Of a stretch of DNA of 64,000 bases, positions 38,591 to 50,639 are shown in pieces. Position numbers and translations under genes: made by a program. Within the stretch, counting starts at the first letter, position 1. Each line of letters opens with the position of its first letter. Under the pieces are notes generated by a model, which saw only the letters and a program-made list of their open reading frames with translations, searched no databases and was not told where the DNA came from. Origin of the DNA: Tanytarsus gracilentus (lineage: Eukaryota; Arthropoda; Insecta; Diptera; Chironomidae); NCBI GenBank assembly GCA_038502055.1, contig JAXRKN010000042.1, positions 4,092,001 through 4,156,000 on the forward strand. The letters are read 5' to 3'.

Positions 38591-41500
38591 ATGACTGAAG
38601 TGGTTAACCGAAATAGTGCAGATGAGAGCGAAGAAAAACAGCGAACTTTGGTAAAACAGTTTGAAAGCATTGTACATTGAAAAAAAATTCAATATGAAGT
38701 CCTTATTTGATTGAAAAAATATTGTCAAAAATTTATTTTCATGAAATAATATCCCATTTTAATTTTAAGTTCAATGAACTCGCATTTAATTGACTTTTAA
38801 TTGCAGAGTTTGACGGAAAATTCGCCAACATCGGGTGGAATAGAATCGGAGTATGATACAGCAAGCACAAACTCACGATCTGACAACGAGCGAGACGAAT
38901 ATGAAGATAGTGAGGACAGTCTCGATGAGGAAGTTAGTGGTAAGAATCTAATCTGAATTAAAAAAATATATATTTTATTTCCAATCATTATTCTAGATGA
39001 AGAAGTAGAGGGAGGTGACGATGAAAGAGAATCGGGAGATGGCCAAGAAGAGTTAGGTAGTGAAAATGGAGCGAAAAAAAAGGTAGATCACGACGAAGAT
39101 AGAAGCAACCCTCAGTATATTCCAAAAAAGGGTACTTTCTATGAACACGACGATCGAACCGTCGAGGATTTAAACGCAGATGAGATAGTCGAAGTTTCAG
39201 AGTCTAATGATATGAATAGTACAGAGGGATTATCGACAGTGGGAAAAATTTTAGCAACACAGAATCAGAAAATTGCCCTTAAACCAGTTCGGAAAGCAAA
39301 AGAAGGTGACAAGTGGTCTCACGATCGATTTAATGAGTTTGAACAAGCGCCCAAATCCCGTACTGAATTAGTATCAGCTTACGGCTATGATATACGTAGT
39401 GAAGATGGGCCTCCACGTCCACGCAGACAACGTCGCTACGGTCGTCATCAATCAAAGTATTCGCGAAATTGGGAAGACGAAGAAGCTTATAAAAAATCAC
39501 AGTCAATTAAACCACCTCTACCTAGACGTTCACTGCGTTCAGAAGATTTTCCAGCTTTAGGGTCTACGCCGAAAACATCGAGAACAAAAGATCGCCCTCT
39601 TAATCCATCGTATCGTCCCAGGCAACAGGATGAAAACGATCCGAAACCGTATGTTTCTCCAGAAAGGAGACGCGAACAGAGGATTCCCAGAGAAGATCGC
39701 GATAAATCATTTAGAGATCCACGCAATCAGCGCTACAATAACGATACAAGTAATAATAACAATGCGAGGCATGTTAAAGGTAAAAAGAATATAAACTTTA
39801 ACCATAACATTGAGTTTAAAAACCAAAATCGTAAAAATATAAACTACGAGAGTACTCAAACAAAAAATAATAACGTCTTGAATCAACAAATGCAATCTGG
39901 CAATGCCCACCAGATATCGTCGTCATCTCAAATGCAACAACATTCGCAAACCCATCAAGCTCAATCACATCATGGAGCAGCAACTAATGTTCATCAACAT
40001 CAACAGTCGAATCAAAGATACAATAATAATGAAGCTCCATTGCCAACGTTGAGCTTTACCAACAGCAAAATGAATAATAATGCTACAAACAGTGCTGGTT
40101 CAGCTCCATCGCCCAACTCATCTTCCCGGGGAATATTGAACTTCGATAATTCTTCGGGTAATTATGGTAGAGCAATTGCTAGTAATCGAGAGAAGGAAGT
40201 CAATAGTCAACAAACCCAATCATTATCTTCAAATAAAAATATTCAACAACAATATACTGATCATCAAATGGATCAAATGAAGTTTATGGAAAAGAACTAT
40301 TCACAACAGCAGGGTAAAGCGACTAATCTAAATTTAAATCAGGCTCAAAGTCAACAACACCAGTCGCTCAATAATATGTCCCAAGACCCTTCTATGGCTA
40401 ATAGCGCCGACATGTCTCGGTCAAAGCGATATTCAAGTTTACGACAAAGATCTAATATAAATGAGGCTGCCGTAGCCTTGGCTCAGCAACCCCAACAGCA
40501 GCCATCTACTTCACAGCACTATCACCCTCAATATCATCAACAAGAATTAGAGCCAACACTTGTCCAAATGCCTCCTCAACAAAATCAATCGTACATTGCC
40601 CAGCAACCGCCCTCACAAGCTCCGTCAAATATATTGGCTGCACCAACACCTCAACAATCACAGGCAGCCACTACCCAACAAGCTCCTAAATATCAAGCCG
40701 CTTACTTTACAACAAATCCCGCTAGTGACTATGCATTAATGCAAGCAGCAATGGTAGAAAAATATCAATATCAACAGCAATCGACATCAACTCAATATAT
40801 ACCACCGCAACAACAAGTAATAATATAAAGACAACTATCTCTTATAAATAAGAATCTCTTATTTTTTTTATATTACTAGCAAGCTCCACAAATATTTATG
40901 CCGACACAACCTCAACCGAGTCAACAGCAGCAGCTTTTGAACTATGTGTCTACTATTCAGCCACAGGGACCTTCGGGTGCTCCAGCTTATCCACAATATA
41001 CAAATTATCAAAGTTACAATATCCAAGCACCTGCTACTCCAGCAAGTGCTCCTCAACCTGCGGTAATTATTCACTCATTTAGATTTTAGCACATTAACGA
41101 AATAATTAATTATAGCTTCAAGCAACGCCTGTTCCTGCGGCACCTCAAAGCCACACAACAATTCAAAGTAATCCACAAGGAATTTATCAGACTCAAAGTG
41201 GACTAACCTACTTCCCTAATACACAAATCGCAACACCCCATCAGCAAAGAATCTTACAACCACAGAGAAGACCCAATCCGATCCCCATATTAGCTCCTCC
41301 AGAAAAGAATAAGATGAAAGCAAGTGGAGCGTCTACTATTGCTGATGACAATGAAAAAGGGACCGATGAGAAAGGCAGTGCCGAAGAAAATATAGATCAC
41401 ATTCTTGACAACATGTTTGTGCAACGACCTATGATGAACGTTATCTCTCTCAAAGAACCAGCGCCTTCACAATTTTCAAGTGAAGATCAAAACGATGATC

Positions 41501-41621
41501 AAATAAGCGAGAACTTAAATGTAAGTAAAGTTTTTTTTCTCCCACATATTTAAATTAAATTACCATTATAACTTTATTTTCGCAGAAAATATCTCTTGCG
41601 GATGACAAAAAAGGTGATTGA
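38591..41621 (+). CDS. btz: Barentsz/CASC3 (MLN51), exon-junction complex core
   Basis: Six exons: 38591-38650, 38807-38939, 38997-40816, 40880-41062, 41116-41520 and 41586-41621. They give 878 aa with all junctions in phase. An acidic N-terminus (E/D-rich, residues 25-100) precedes the conserved SELOR/Btz domain. That domain shows EDRSNPQYIPKKGTFYEHD (about 99-117) and, after a longer linker than in vertebrates, KWSHDRFNEFEQAPKS and ELVSAYGYDIR (about 170-205). This domain wraps eIF4A3 and RNA in the exon-junction complex. In flies Btz is needed for oskar mRNA localisation. An arginine-rich stretch (PPRPRRQRRYGRHQ) follows. The remainder is low-complexity and very rich in Gln and Asn, longer than in Drosophila. 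The start Met lies in a short first exon, MTEVVNRNSADESEE, which is the only in-frame upstream option seen. Confidence 0.95.
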
Positions 41622-41816
41622 AGAAAAATAACTTTTTACGATTAAACATTACATTTGTGTCCAATTTTTTTTATTAACCTAACATTTTTTGTAAAATATG
41701 AAAAGTTTGCCAGTTTTAACCATATAATAACTATATAATCATCAATGTATTTTATCTTGAAATAAACAAAAATTTTGACTTTGAATAAACCTGATTTAGA
41801 ACAGCTAAACTGATAT

Positions 41817-42213
41817 TTAGTTAAGTTGAACAATTGTTTGACAAAATCGATTGCAACAGTCGGGAAATGGAATGGCAAAGTTGTGACTAAATGTGCACGA
41901 TGGGTCAAATTCTTTCTCGCAAGTGTGAACTGTTAACGTAAAATCTTCAGAACAAAATATCGCCAAACACTTTGTATTATTTGCATCAGCTAAAAAATTA
42001 TGTTAAATTGTTTTTTTTTTCATTTTTAAACTTTAAACTACCTGTCCCGGGTAATAGTTTAAAATCTTCATACTCGCAAATATCGTAACACTCAGGTGAA
42101 CGCTCTCCTTTACATTGTTTTCCAATCGAATTAAGGATCGTAAATGATGATGATGTTGCGATTGGTAATAAAATAAACGCTACACACCAGATAACAATGT
42201 AAAACACCTTCAT
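41817..42213 (-). CDS. Secreted single-domain VWC (SVWC/Vago-like) protein
   Basis: Two exons, 42213-42042 and 41989-41817, with a 52-bp intron (acag|GTAGTT ... tttttag|CTG). They give 114 aa and end IVQLN-stop. The N-terminus MKVFYIVIWCVAFILLPIATSS is a clear signal peptide (hydrophobic core about 3-17). The mature part has ten cysteines, with a CEYEDFKLLPG segment, then KCLAIFC, HTC, SC and a closing PFPDCCNRFC. The PG-x-n-C-x4-C arrangement and terminal PDCC-x-x-FC match the single-domain von Willebrand factor C family of arthropods. That family includes Drosophila Vago, induced by virus infection and nutritional state. The function here is inferred from the family. Other cysteine-rich secreted families are possible, but the PDCC ending argues for SVWC. 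It lies convergent to btz, with 195 bp between stops. Confidence 0.72.
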
Positions 42214-42858
42214 TATTGCTCAACGAGTTCCAAACCACTAAGTTAGGTAGATGAGAGGTAAAAAAAGAAACATACTTCACCTTGACAGATTTTATTATGC
42301 TATGATATCAATAGTAAAATATATTTTAAAAAACTAAACCCCACCTTTCGCATAAGCAAGTCGAATTAAATACTAAACGGTCCATTTGATTTATGAATTT
42401 TTTATCACCAGCTTAAACAAAGCATGATAACCTAAACATTTTTATATGGTAGCATTTAACTATAGCTTCCTATTGGTAGCAAACTTTTTTGATAACAAGC
42501 ATGTTCAGGTTTTAAACAGCTGGGGAAGACAAAGATCAAAAATTGCCATAAACATGTTCAATTTTTTTATTTTAAATCAAAAATTTAATGGTGTTTTAAA
42601 AAATTTAAATTATTTGCAAAAATTGAAAGTGAAGTCTTATCACATCGGCGAGACTTATAAAACGAACATTTTCTGAAACATTTTCTTACATTTTATTAAA
42701 AACAGTTTTGTCCCACTGTCCTTCTTGTGCAGCATATTTTAGAATCCGACTTTAAATTCCAGTTATTAGTCAAGTCGGACCCCATCATTGTATTCTGGAT
42801 CATTTTTCTCGCAGCGGAATAAAAAAAAGGCTAGGTAATCTTTAACTTTAAAACATGT
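42214..42858. other. Intergenic between SVWC and Su(z)12
   Basis: Holds the 5' flank of the SVWC gene and the 3' flank of Su(z)12. The frame at 42446-42676 has no recognisable domain. Confidence 0.55.
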
Positions 42859-42864
42859 TTTATT
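42859..42864 (-). terminator. Poly(A) signal AATAAA for Su(z)12
   Basis: AATAAA on the minus strand, about 120 nt after the Su(z)12 stop codon. Confidence 0.6.
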
Positions 42865-42984
42865 AATTCTGATTATTGGATTACGAATGACAAAAGAAAA
42901 TATTTATAGTATTAAAATATAGATTCGAATCCTCTACTAAAAATCGTAGAAATCATGTTAGATCAACGAACGAGAACACGAATG

Positions 42985-45565
42985 TTAAGTGGACATTTTT
43001 CGCTTAAAGTTGTTTTTATGCTTAATTGAATTGTTTAAAATTTGACCACTGATGTCACTGTGTCTCGTTGTAACTTTGGTTTTCAACATTTCTTTTCCAT
43101 CCATTTTACCCCTCAAGCGCTCCTCTTTGGCAATGATTTTAAGACTACCAACAATACCGTCTGAGGTCTTCTTTTCGGCCGGTTTGTCTAAAATGAGCTT
43201 TTTTGAACTCCAATTAGAAAGTTGAATGTCCCGTTTTTCTCTTAATCTCGATACTTGTTCAGAATTTTCTTGCAAAATATCCTAAAAATATTAAAAATTC
43301 CAAAATTATCAATTTTTTGAGAAAAAAAATCAAAAGAATTTACATTAAGCTTTCGAATATTGTAACTTATAACTTGAGGTGAGATTAATCCGTAGTTAAA
43401 CATCGAGTCAAGGTGAACAATATAGTTCCGATATAAGTTTCGTTCCAGCAAATCAAGGCCTCTTTCCTTTAGGAATAATTCACATGCCAATGCAATTTGG
43501 CAGTCACCTACGAATCTAAAATAAATTCATCAACACTAAAGTTTAAGAGTGTTCTTTGCATCACGATTCTTACCCATATTTCATAACGTGCAAATTCCAC
43601 AGTTTCATTAATTCTTTTTCCCCTTCATTGACGTCAGTGAATTCGTCAATCATTTGTTTTGTGGTCCGTTGAAGCCACCTTTTATAAAAATAAAGTGAAT
43701 AAACATTTATATAATATATTATATTGCTCACCTTGGATCTGGATCACCCTCTGAATCATAATCGAGTTCTTTTGGCATGATAGGAATACAAGTTTCGCTA
43801 TGATAATATATTCGATTGTGACCACTAATAGCGACGAGCTCTCCGTCATCAAATATCTCTTGAAATTCGCACATCTTTGAATAAAGAGTGTTTTATATAA
43901 ATATTTTAAATAATAAATAAAAAGTACCTTAAAGGATGGACGGCGAGGACGAAACACCATAATATTAGTCATTACATTTCGCCGAGTTGGGCCAGTTTGA
44001 CGTCGCTGTGTTCCGAGTAAAATATCATGTGGTGCGCCACTATAAGATCCATCGTAGAGCTCGTTCAGGTAAACATCTATCCGTGCTTTATTTCCATCTT
44101 CTACGAATTGAAACAGTAAGCGAGCGTGACAAAGCTTGAGATGCTTCATTAACGAGTATATTTGTATGCAATTAAGTGAGCACCAAGGACACACGTAATC
44201 ATTTCTCTCCTCTGTTCTCTGCTCGAAATAATTTTTATGTTAATTTTCTTCTTCTTCTTTATATTTATATATTTTACCTGCTTAGTGCTGCTATTAACGA
44301 TAAATTGAAATATGAATGATTCGTGATTGACGGCACTTTGCAGGGATTTTTCGTTTCCATTGGTTTTTAAAATGCCATTGAAGTTTTGAGTGCCATTCAG
44401 TGAATTCTCTTTGTTACTGTTGTTATTATTATTGTTGTGCTCAGTTAGAAATTTGGGACGAGAAATGTAGTTATTGCCACTAATTTTAGACCGAGTCCAC
44501 TCCATATACAGAGTTATCTTTGGTGTCTTATCAAAAGTAAGAAATGGATTGGAGTCCTCTTCGGAGAAGTAGTACCGATTAACTTCTTCAGCCCAATTTG
44601 CAATGTGCTGATCGGCTTCACTCGGAAAATTTTCCCAGCACAACATCTGAGAAGGTCTAAATGCATGCCGCTCTAAAGCCGTAACTTGATATAGCCCGTT
44701 AACAAGTAAATTTCTGCCGTGCTTATCAAAAACGGGCAATTCAGCATGGTAAGATTTGTTGAGGCAAAGATATTTATTTGAGGGTTCCTCAGAACCGTGA
44801 CCTGCTGAAAACGACTGAGACTCAATATCAAATGTTAATTGATAAGTCGTTTGCACATTATCCGCTAAACGATCAAACTCCGTTGCTAGTACGCAAACGG
44901 CCGGCAGCTTATCAGTTCCATTTTGATCAGTGTTAACGATAACTCTTGATTCTCCAATTCTAATTTGATTTTGCGCCATTGTCGATTCTTTTCGTCTCTT
45001 ATATGAAACTTTTTCCAGTTTTGTGTCTACTTTCACATAGTTACTCTGGAGCTTTGAATCGTTAAAGCACACGAATCCTATAATCAGGTTTTCATTTTCA
45101 TTGGGGCGATAATCGCGGCTATTTTGTTGCTGAATTTTTGATAAAATATCATTGACTTTCGATCCTGATCTACTCTTGTTGTTACGATTGGTTCTTCCTT
45201 TCATGTATGAAAGAGTTCGATGCAGAAAAAGCGGCTAAAGTAGAAAGTGAAGATTTATTAGTGTACTATGCAGCTCTCATGCGGGTGAATGGCTTTGAAG
45301 AACCTTGAGAATATTTAATTTAAAGATTTCTCTACTTACCGATGAAATAAATCGAGTCTTTAGGTATCTATAAATTTGTGTGGGCTCTAAATACAATAAA
45401 AACGAGAAGTTAATGTAAATTTTCCGCAGAAAAATAAAGCGTCTTAATATAATATGTAATTTAACGCATTTTTTGCTCACTTTCAAAGGTGTTGAAAAAC
45501 AAATCCGTATCAGAGACAGGTGCCATGTCTTTTCTCGACTTGTAAGAATCGCTTGTTCGAGGCAT
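42985..45565 (-). CDS. Su(z)12: Su(z)12, PRC2 core subunit
   Basis: Eight exons, all in phase: 45565-45481, 45386-45340, 45234-44278, 44218-43928, 43874-43732, 43678-43574, 43515-43344 and 43281-42985. They give 698 aa, close to human SUZ12 (739). The start MPRTSDSYKSRK leads into the conserved FFNTFEKPTQIYRYLKTR block and PLFLHRTLSYM (residues about 25-55). A single C2H2 finger (CPWCSLNC...LKLCH, about 373-394) follows. The VEFS box then runs from about 395 to 610, with ARIDVYLNELYDGSYSG, RIYYHSETCIPI, the acidic DYDSEGDPDPRWL and ELMKLWNLHVMKYGF. The VEFS box binds and activates E(z), so the product is required for PRC2 H3K27 methylation. The C-terminus is basic and poorly conserved. A short Asn run lies before the finger. 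It is head-to-head with the ZC3H18-like gene. Confidence 0.97.
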
Positions 45566-46514
45566 CTTAATTAATTCTCTTTTCTGAAAAATCAATCGTA
45601 AACTTTGCTGCGGTTTTTACAGAACAAAAAATTATTCGAGGAGTTGTGCATAAAATAGGGAGAACTTCTTCTTTTTTTTCTTCTAAAAATCAACAAATTA
45701 AATATTTGATCATTTTTTCAGATTAAAAACAATTATTATGAAAAGAAAATTTTAATAATAGAAGTGCATTTTGTTATTACCTCACTACGAGATAACGCCT
45801 ACCGTGCAACCTACAGCTTTTGTTCAGTGCAGCATAAAATAAGTCTAATAACTTTCTAACTCGAACAATTTCACACGAGAAAAAGTCAATAGCAGCGCCG
45901 TCGAATCTTTTTTTAGGGTTTTATTCCATTCCAAGTGCTAGAAGAAGCTTGAAGTAATTACATTTTCGCCAAGGAGGTAAGAATTTAACAAAACAATAGA
46001 AATTTGTTCAATAATGATTGATTTGTTCACAAGAAACGAAAAAAAAAAATTGTGAGTGAAAAAAATAAATATGGAAGTCCGGTGCGAAAGAAAAAGTCTC
46101 GAAATTAATTCAAAAGTTTGTTCAAGTTTAAAAAGTGAAAAGTAATGTCATAATGAAAATGTTTTTGAATGGATTACAAATTCAATCCATTTTGTTGTTT
46201 TAATAAAAAAAAGTATTAAACTGTAGTTGAAAAAAAATGTTACCTACTTATGGCATGGAGGTAAGAGCAAATGATAAGTGAAAAATAATTTTTCAAAATA
46301 ACGTGATATATTCACAAAATAAAATGTCTTAAAAACGAAAAAATATATATATTGTCACATTCATCAAAATACGCCTAACGAAACCTATACGATTAGGGAA
46401 CATCAACTAAATATTATTCATGAAGCAAACTTGATAGCTTTAATGACTTACTTCGAATCCCTTTGAAAAATCTTTGACCTAAATTATCTCGCAAAATTTT
46501 CAGATCCTTAAGTC
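45566..46514. promoter_or_regulatory. Shared 5' region of Su(z)12 and ZC3H18-like, with a likely 5' UTR intron
   Basis: The two divergent coding starts are 949 bp apart. The plus-strand start codon at 46515 sits 11 nt after a good acceptor (attttcag at 46503), which implies a leader intron. Two strong donors on the plus strand, both reading GGAG|GTAAGA, lie near 45977 and 46261. They could define alternative non-coding first exons. Confidence 0.5.
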
Positions 46515-49161
46515 ATGGAAAGCGATGATGATTCCCATTCATCTAACTCATCAGAGTCGTCAAATTCGAGTTCAAATGGACCCGCGAGTCCAGCGGAAAA
46601 TATAGATCTTGAGAGACCGATGGTAAATGATTCTGTTGCTGATTTTGATAAGGGAGATGAAAATAATTCTATCTCGCCACGTAAACTTGACAATGAAAGT
46701 GAGAATGTAAGCAATCAGGACATGTCAAAAGAGGACGAAGAGGAGCTTGAATTGTCTGACATAGACGATAATGAGGTTGATTCGAAAAAACCCAAGCAAA
46801 CAGCAGACATTAGTCATGAAGATTTAAGCGACATAAGTGACTTGGAAAGCAGTAATGATACAGCATCTCAAGGATATGCTGACTTACGACAGAAAATTAA
46901 TAAGGTAAAAGAAAATTAAACTTACATGATCATGAGTGTTTAGCTAACATCTATTTATGTGTAGCTCAAGCGACGTCAAAATGGATCAGAAGTGAATGAA
47001 AACGTCGCACAAAAGAGCGACGAAGGAGAAGAAGAACTTGATTTTGAGGGAGACGAAGTCGTTAAGGATTCAAATGAAGCGGATTGTAAAAAGAAACGCG
47101 AAAAGAAGGAAAGCATTGAAGGTGACTCCGTGAAAGAAGATGGTGAACATAAGTCGGATAGAGGAGATCCCGAGAGTGGTGAAGAGCTGGAAGATGGAGA
47201 GGTAATAAAATTTAGTGTTGGCAGGTCCTGATTTAATTACCTTTTTTGCTTTAAAAATAGGTTACAGATGGCGATGAGAAGCGACCTGAGGAATCTGAAC
47301 CAAAAGCCGTTTGCCGTTTTTTTACTCGAGGTAATTTAAATTTTACCTTATATAATTAACAATAAAAATGAGACAATTTTTTAAAATTCTTTAAGGTCAA
47401 TGTACTTGGGGCATGAGTTGTCGTTTCCTTCATCCAGGAACTACAGATAAAGGAAATTATACAATGTTTGAGCTCGTGCGGCCAATGCCCGCTCATCCGC
47501 CACCAATGATGTTGCCGACATACGATTATCGAACGGGTAAGAGGATCCTTTTATAAAGGCTATTATTTGATAATTTTATTTAATTTGCAATAAAACAGAA
47601 CGTCCGCCATTGCATCATGTTCCACCGCATGCATCTGCTGGTTTTGTCGGTCGAGTATCTGCTCCTGTCGAGCCTGAATCAGCGTGGGAAAGAGGTTTAA
47701 GAACGGCAAAGGAAATGATGCGAAAAGCAAATAAGCGAAAGGAGCTAGACATAGACTTTGATGAAAAGAAAATGAATCTGTCTGGTCCTCCAGATGAGAT
47801 TGAACGGGATCCTTACTATCATGGTTCTCCTCCATCAGATGTAAGGCTTTTATTTTCTTTTTTTAAATTAAGTATTTAACAATATTTTGGTCAGATTACT
47901 CCGCAATTTGAACGTGAACGAGCTATTGAAAGGCGAATGCCACCTGCTGCACGAGGAGGCGGAGGCTACAGTCCACCGGCAAAATATCCTCGATCAGGAT
48001 CTACTTATTTTGAGGAGGACCAATATGGTAGAATGTCACGATCCTATCGCGAATTACCAGCACATCGCATGCCTCACTATGAAGTATAATCAATTTATCG
48101 CATACGTTTAATTACAAAAATAATTAGAAATAATAATTAATGTAATTAATCGCATGCCTCTCTATGAAGTATAATCAATTCATAACCCCTTTTTCCTTGA
48201 TTACGTATAACTTCACAGGATGATGACATTTCGAAACGCCGCACAGTCAGAACTGCTACTCGTGAAGTAATTGTTGAGAAAGCAGACGACTGGAATGATC
48301 CGTGGATGAGAAAAGGCGATCCTGGAAAGGAAAGAAAAGCTCGTGGTCGTGAGAGATCGTACAGTAGTAATTCTAGCTATAGTTCATCTAGCACCTCAAC
48401 TCGATCACACTCATCCTCAGATACTTCGCATTCCCCATCTCCGAGGTATAAAACTATTGTACATAATATATGTTCAAACTTTTTTCAATATCCTTTTCTT
48501 TGTATAGTCGTCGTAAAGGCGCAGCTTCTGCTAGATTTGAAGGACAGCGATCAAAAGAGAAAGCTGCTGCAACGTCTCATAAGATTGATAGACCAAAATC
48601 TCGCAGTGCATCGCTTAAGAGACGACACACACCAGTTGTGCGATCGCGTGTCCCCAATAAGAAACCGCCATCCCCAATAGCTGCTCCAAAGCGAAAAAAC
48701 CCAGCCTCGTCGCCACCAAAAGAGTTTAACAGGTTACATTTGTACTTGATTTGAAAATGTATGAAGTCAAACTTATTATATTTTATACAGACGCAAAAAA
48801 AGAAATAGCTCTAGCGGAAGCTCAAGTGCATCCGGATCAGAAACTTCATATTCATCAAGTACGAGCAGTTCAAACAAAGCCAAGAAAAGGCGTGAAAAAA
48901 ATGTTTCCGAAAGAAAAGTGTCCTCAAAGAAGGGTAAAATAATTTAAACACCACCATACTTTAATGACTAATTACATTCTTATAGCTGATGTGGCCAAAA
49001 AAACACACACGCCACCATCTGCATTAAAAGATTCTGATGAAAAATTGAATGAAAAAGCGGATGCCGCAGCAAAGTTAAAGAGCTCACGACGAGAAGAACT
49101 ATTGAAGCAATTACGTGCTGTTGAGGATGCTATAGCCCGAAAACGATCAAAAATAGCTTAG
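46515..49161 (+). CDS. ZC3H18: CCCH zinc-finger protein, ZC3H18 family
   Basis: Ten coding exons: 46515-46904, 46965-47201, 47261-47330, 47396-47536, 47599-47840, 47895-48083, 48219-48445, 48508-48732, 48791-48933 and 48986-49161. They give 679 aa in phase. The first 210 residues are acidic and Ser-rich. A single CCCH finger follows (VCRFFTRGQCTWGMSCRFLHPG, spacing C-x7-C-x5-C-x3-H), split by intron 3. Next come a conserved basic segment (AWERGLRTAKEMMRKANKRKE-like) and two or three RS/Ser-rich stretches. The C-terminus ends SSRREELLKQLRAVEDAIARKRSKIA, typical of ZC3H18. The mammalian protein links the cap-binding complex to the NEXT/exosome adaptors and so controls RNA decay against export. 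The same nuclear role is inferred here. AATAAA begins 2 nt after the TAG stop (49163-49168), so the 3' UTR may be extremely short. A second hexamer lies near 49230. Confidence 0.93.
48064..48180 (+). repeat. Duplicated exon-6 end and 5' splice site inside intron 6
   Basis: A 32-bp block, atcgcatgcctcWctatgaagtataatcaatt, spans the exon 6/intron 6 boundary at 48064-48095. It recurs at 48149-48180 with one mismatch, so intron 6 has a second copy of the 5' splice site (GT at 48169). Use of the second copy would read through an in-frame TAA right after the first donor, truncating the protein. Confidence 0.9.
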
Positions 49162-49162
49162 T

Positions 49163-49168
49163 AATAAA
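49163..49168 (+). terminator. Poly(A) signal AATAAA for the ZC3H18-like gene
   Basis: Canonical hexamer almost abutting the stop codon. Confidence 0.6.
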
Positions 49169-50064
49169 GATTTGAACAATTTTTAATGCATTATTACTTC
49201 AATAATTTATAAGAGATAAAAATTCATAAAATAAACGAACATTGACGAAAATCTATTCAAAGGTTGTCAGAATTTTCTTAGAAATTCTATATTTTAAATA
49301 TAAAAAGAATACGTCAATAATAAACCATCAAAAAGTTGAGCAGAGCTTTATTCTAAGCTTTAAGTTCATTTATACCGGCTTGTGCATTTTGTCAAACGTT
49401 TCTCAAAAACAAATTGGATCCTGCGCAAAATGAAAATCTACAATGAATGTTTCCAAAGGAGAACTCTCCCTTTTAGTAGATATGAGTTTTTTCTTCGTGA
49501 TTTATTGTATACAACTTATCGAGGTCATTGTACCATGTGAAAGAATCCAAGCAACATTCTCCAAAGCGGTAAGTAAAAGCTTCCGAAACGTGCTGTATTT
49601 GTGCATTATTTTCCCTAAAAATATCAATTTACTGAAAACCGGCAAAGCAAAAATAGAAAAAGTCAATATATATGTGTGATGTAAAAGTAAAGTAAAATCG
49701 CGTAACTTATTATTTAAAAGTTTCCAATGTAAAAGCTCGCCCTTTATTCTCTCTCCTTCTCACTCCTACTAAAGAAAGAAAGTGAAAGCTAGAGTCGAGT
49801 CTATCTCTTCCTCTCCCTCTCTCATAATCTCGCATGCTCAATGATTTTTTGACTCTCTTAGTCTCTTTTCAGCACTTCCTTCTCTCAAAGAAAAAGTATA
49901 AGAGAGCTTCGAGAAGAGCTTTCAAATAATTAAAATTAAAAATATATTAATGATTTTTTAAAAATTAATTTTTTTTCGCGATAAGATACATTTAAAAGAG
50001 AAATATATACTTTGGCAATTTTTTATTTATTTTACTCTCTAGTTTTTTTGGTTGTTGGGATGAA
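49169..50064. other. Intergenic, pyrimidine-rich tract, no gene seen
   Basis: A CT-rich stretch lies at about 49740-49880. The frame at 49443-49679 has a hydrophobic patch but no recognised domain and is not called. Confidence 0.5.
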
Positions 50065-50098
50065 CCTAAGGCCAAGGGCTGAGAACTTCAAAAATTGA

Positions 50099-50172
50099 CG
50101 TACATTTACGTACATTCACGTACACTCACGTACATTTACGGACACTCTTTCATGCAATCACGTACATTTAAG
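50099..50172 (+). repeat. Left subterminal ACGTACATTT-type repeats
   Basis: About six 10-bp units of consensus acgtacattt/c occur in tandem. One acggacactctttcatgcaatc interruption also occurs, slightly altered, at the other end of the element. Confidence 0.85.
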
Positions 50173-50639
50173 AGCATTAATTTATTTAGCCTCATATTAG
50201 AAATAATTTTGATATTATTTTAGATCTGGCTTTAATTTTCATTTCTTATACAAATTTGGTTAAAACAGCTTATCGAAATACGAAATAGCACTAGAATTCG
50301 ATTGGTTTGGGGTATCGAAGTGTTCGGTTTTTACAAAAATCTGCCAAAATTCGAGAAATAAGTTATTCTAATATAATTTAGCCAAGGATCACGAAAAAAA
50401 CATATTAAAAAAATTCCGATCTATTTGCGCCTTCCTGCGGGAACTCAAAAATTTATCTTTTTAGCGTAACCCACAAAGTGGTGTAACGCTTATATGCTCG
50501 TGATTCCGTCCGTCCGTCTGCACAAGCGAGATCTCGGTCCCTGGACCAGCTAGAGACTTCTAGTTTTCGCCAGATGGTAGCTCTTAGGGTCTATATGTGC
50601 AGGCACTGACTATTTTTTGAGTCATGACCTATGGTCGTG

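Noticed and set aside
42325..42360. GGTGGGG-type stretch upstream of the SVWC gene considered as an NF-kappaB site
   Set aside because: It does not fit the GGGRNYYYYY consensus well enough to report.
49443..49679. 78-residue frame with a hydrophobic patch
   Set aside because: No signal-peptide cleavage context, no homology recognised, and AT-rich 3' flank composition.
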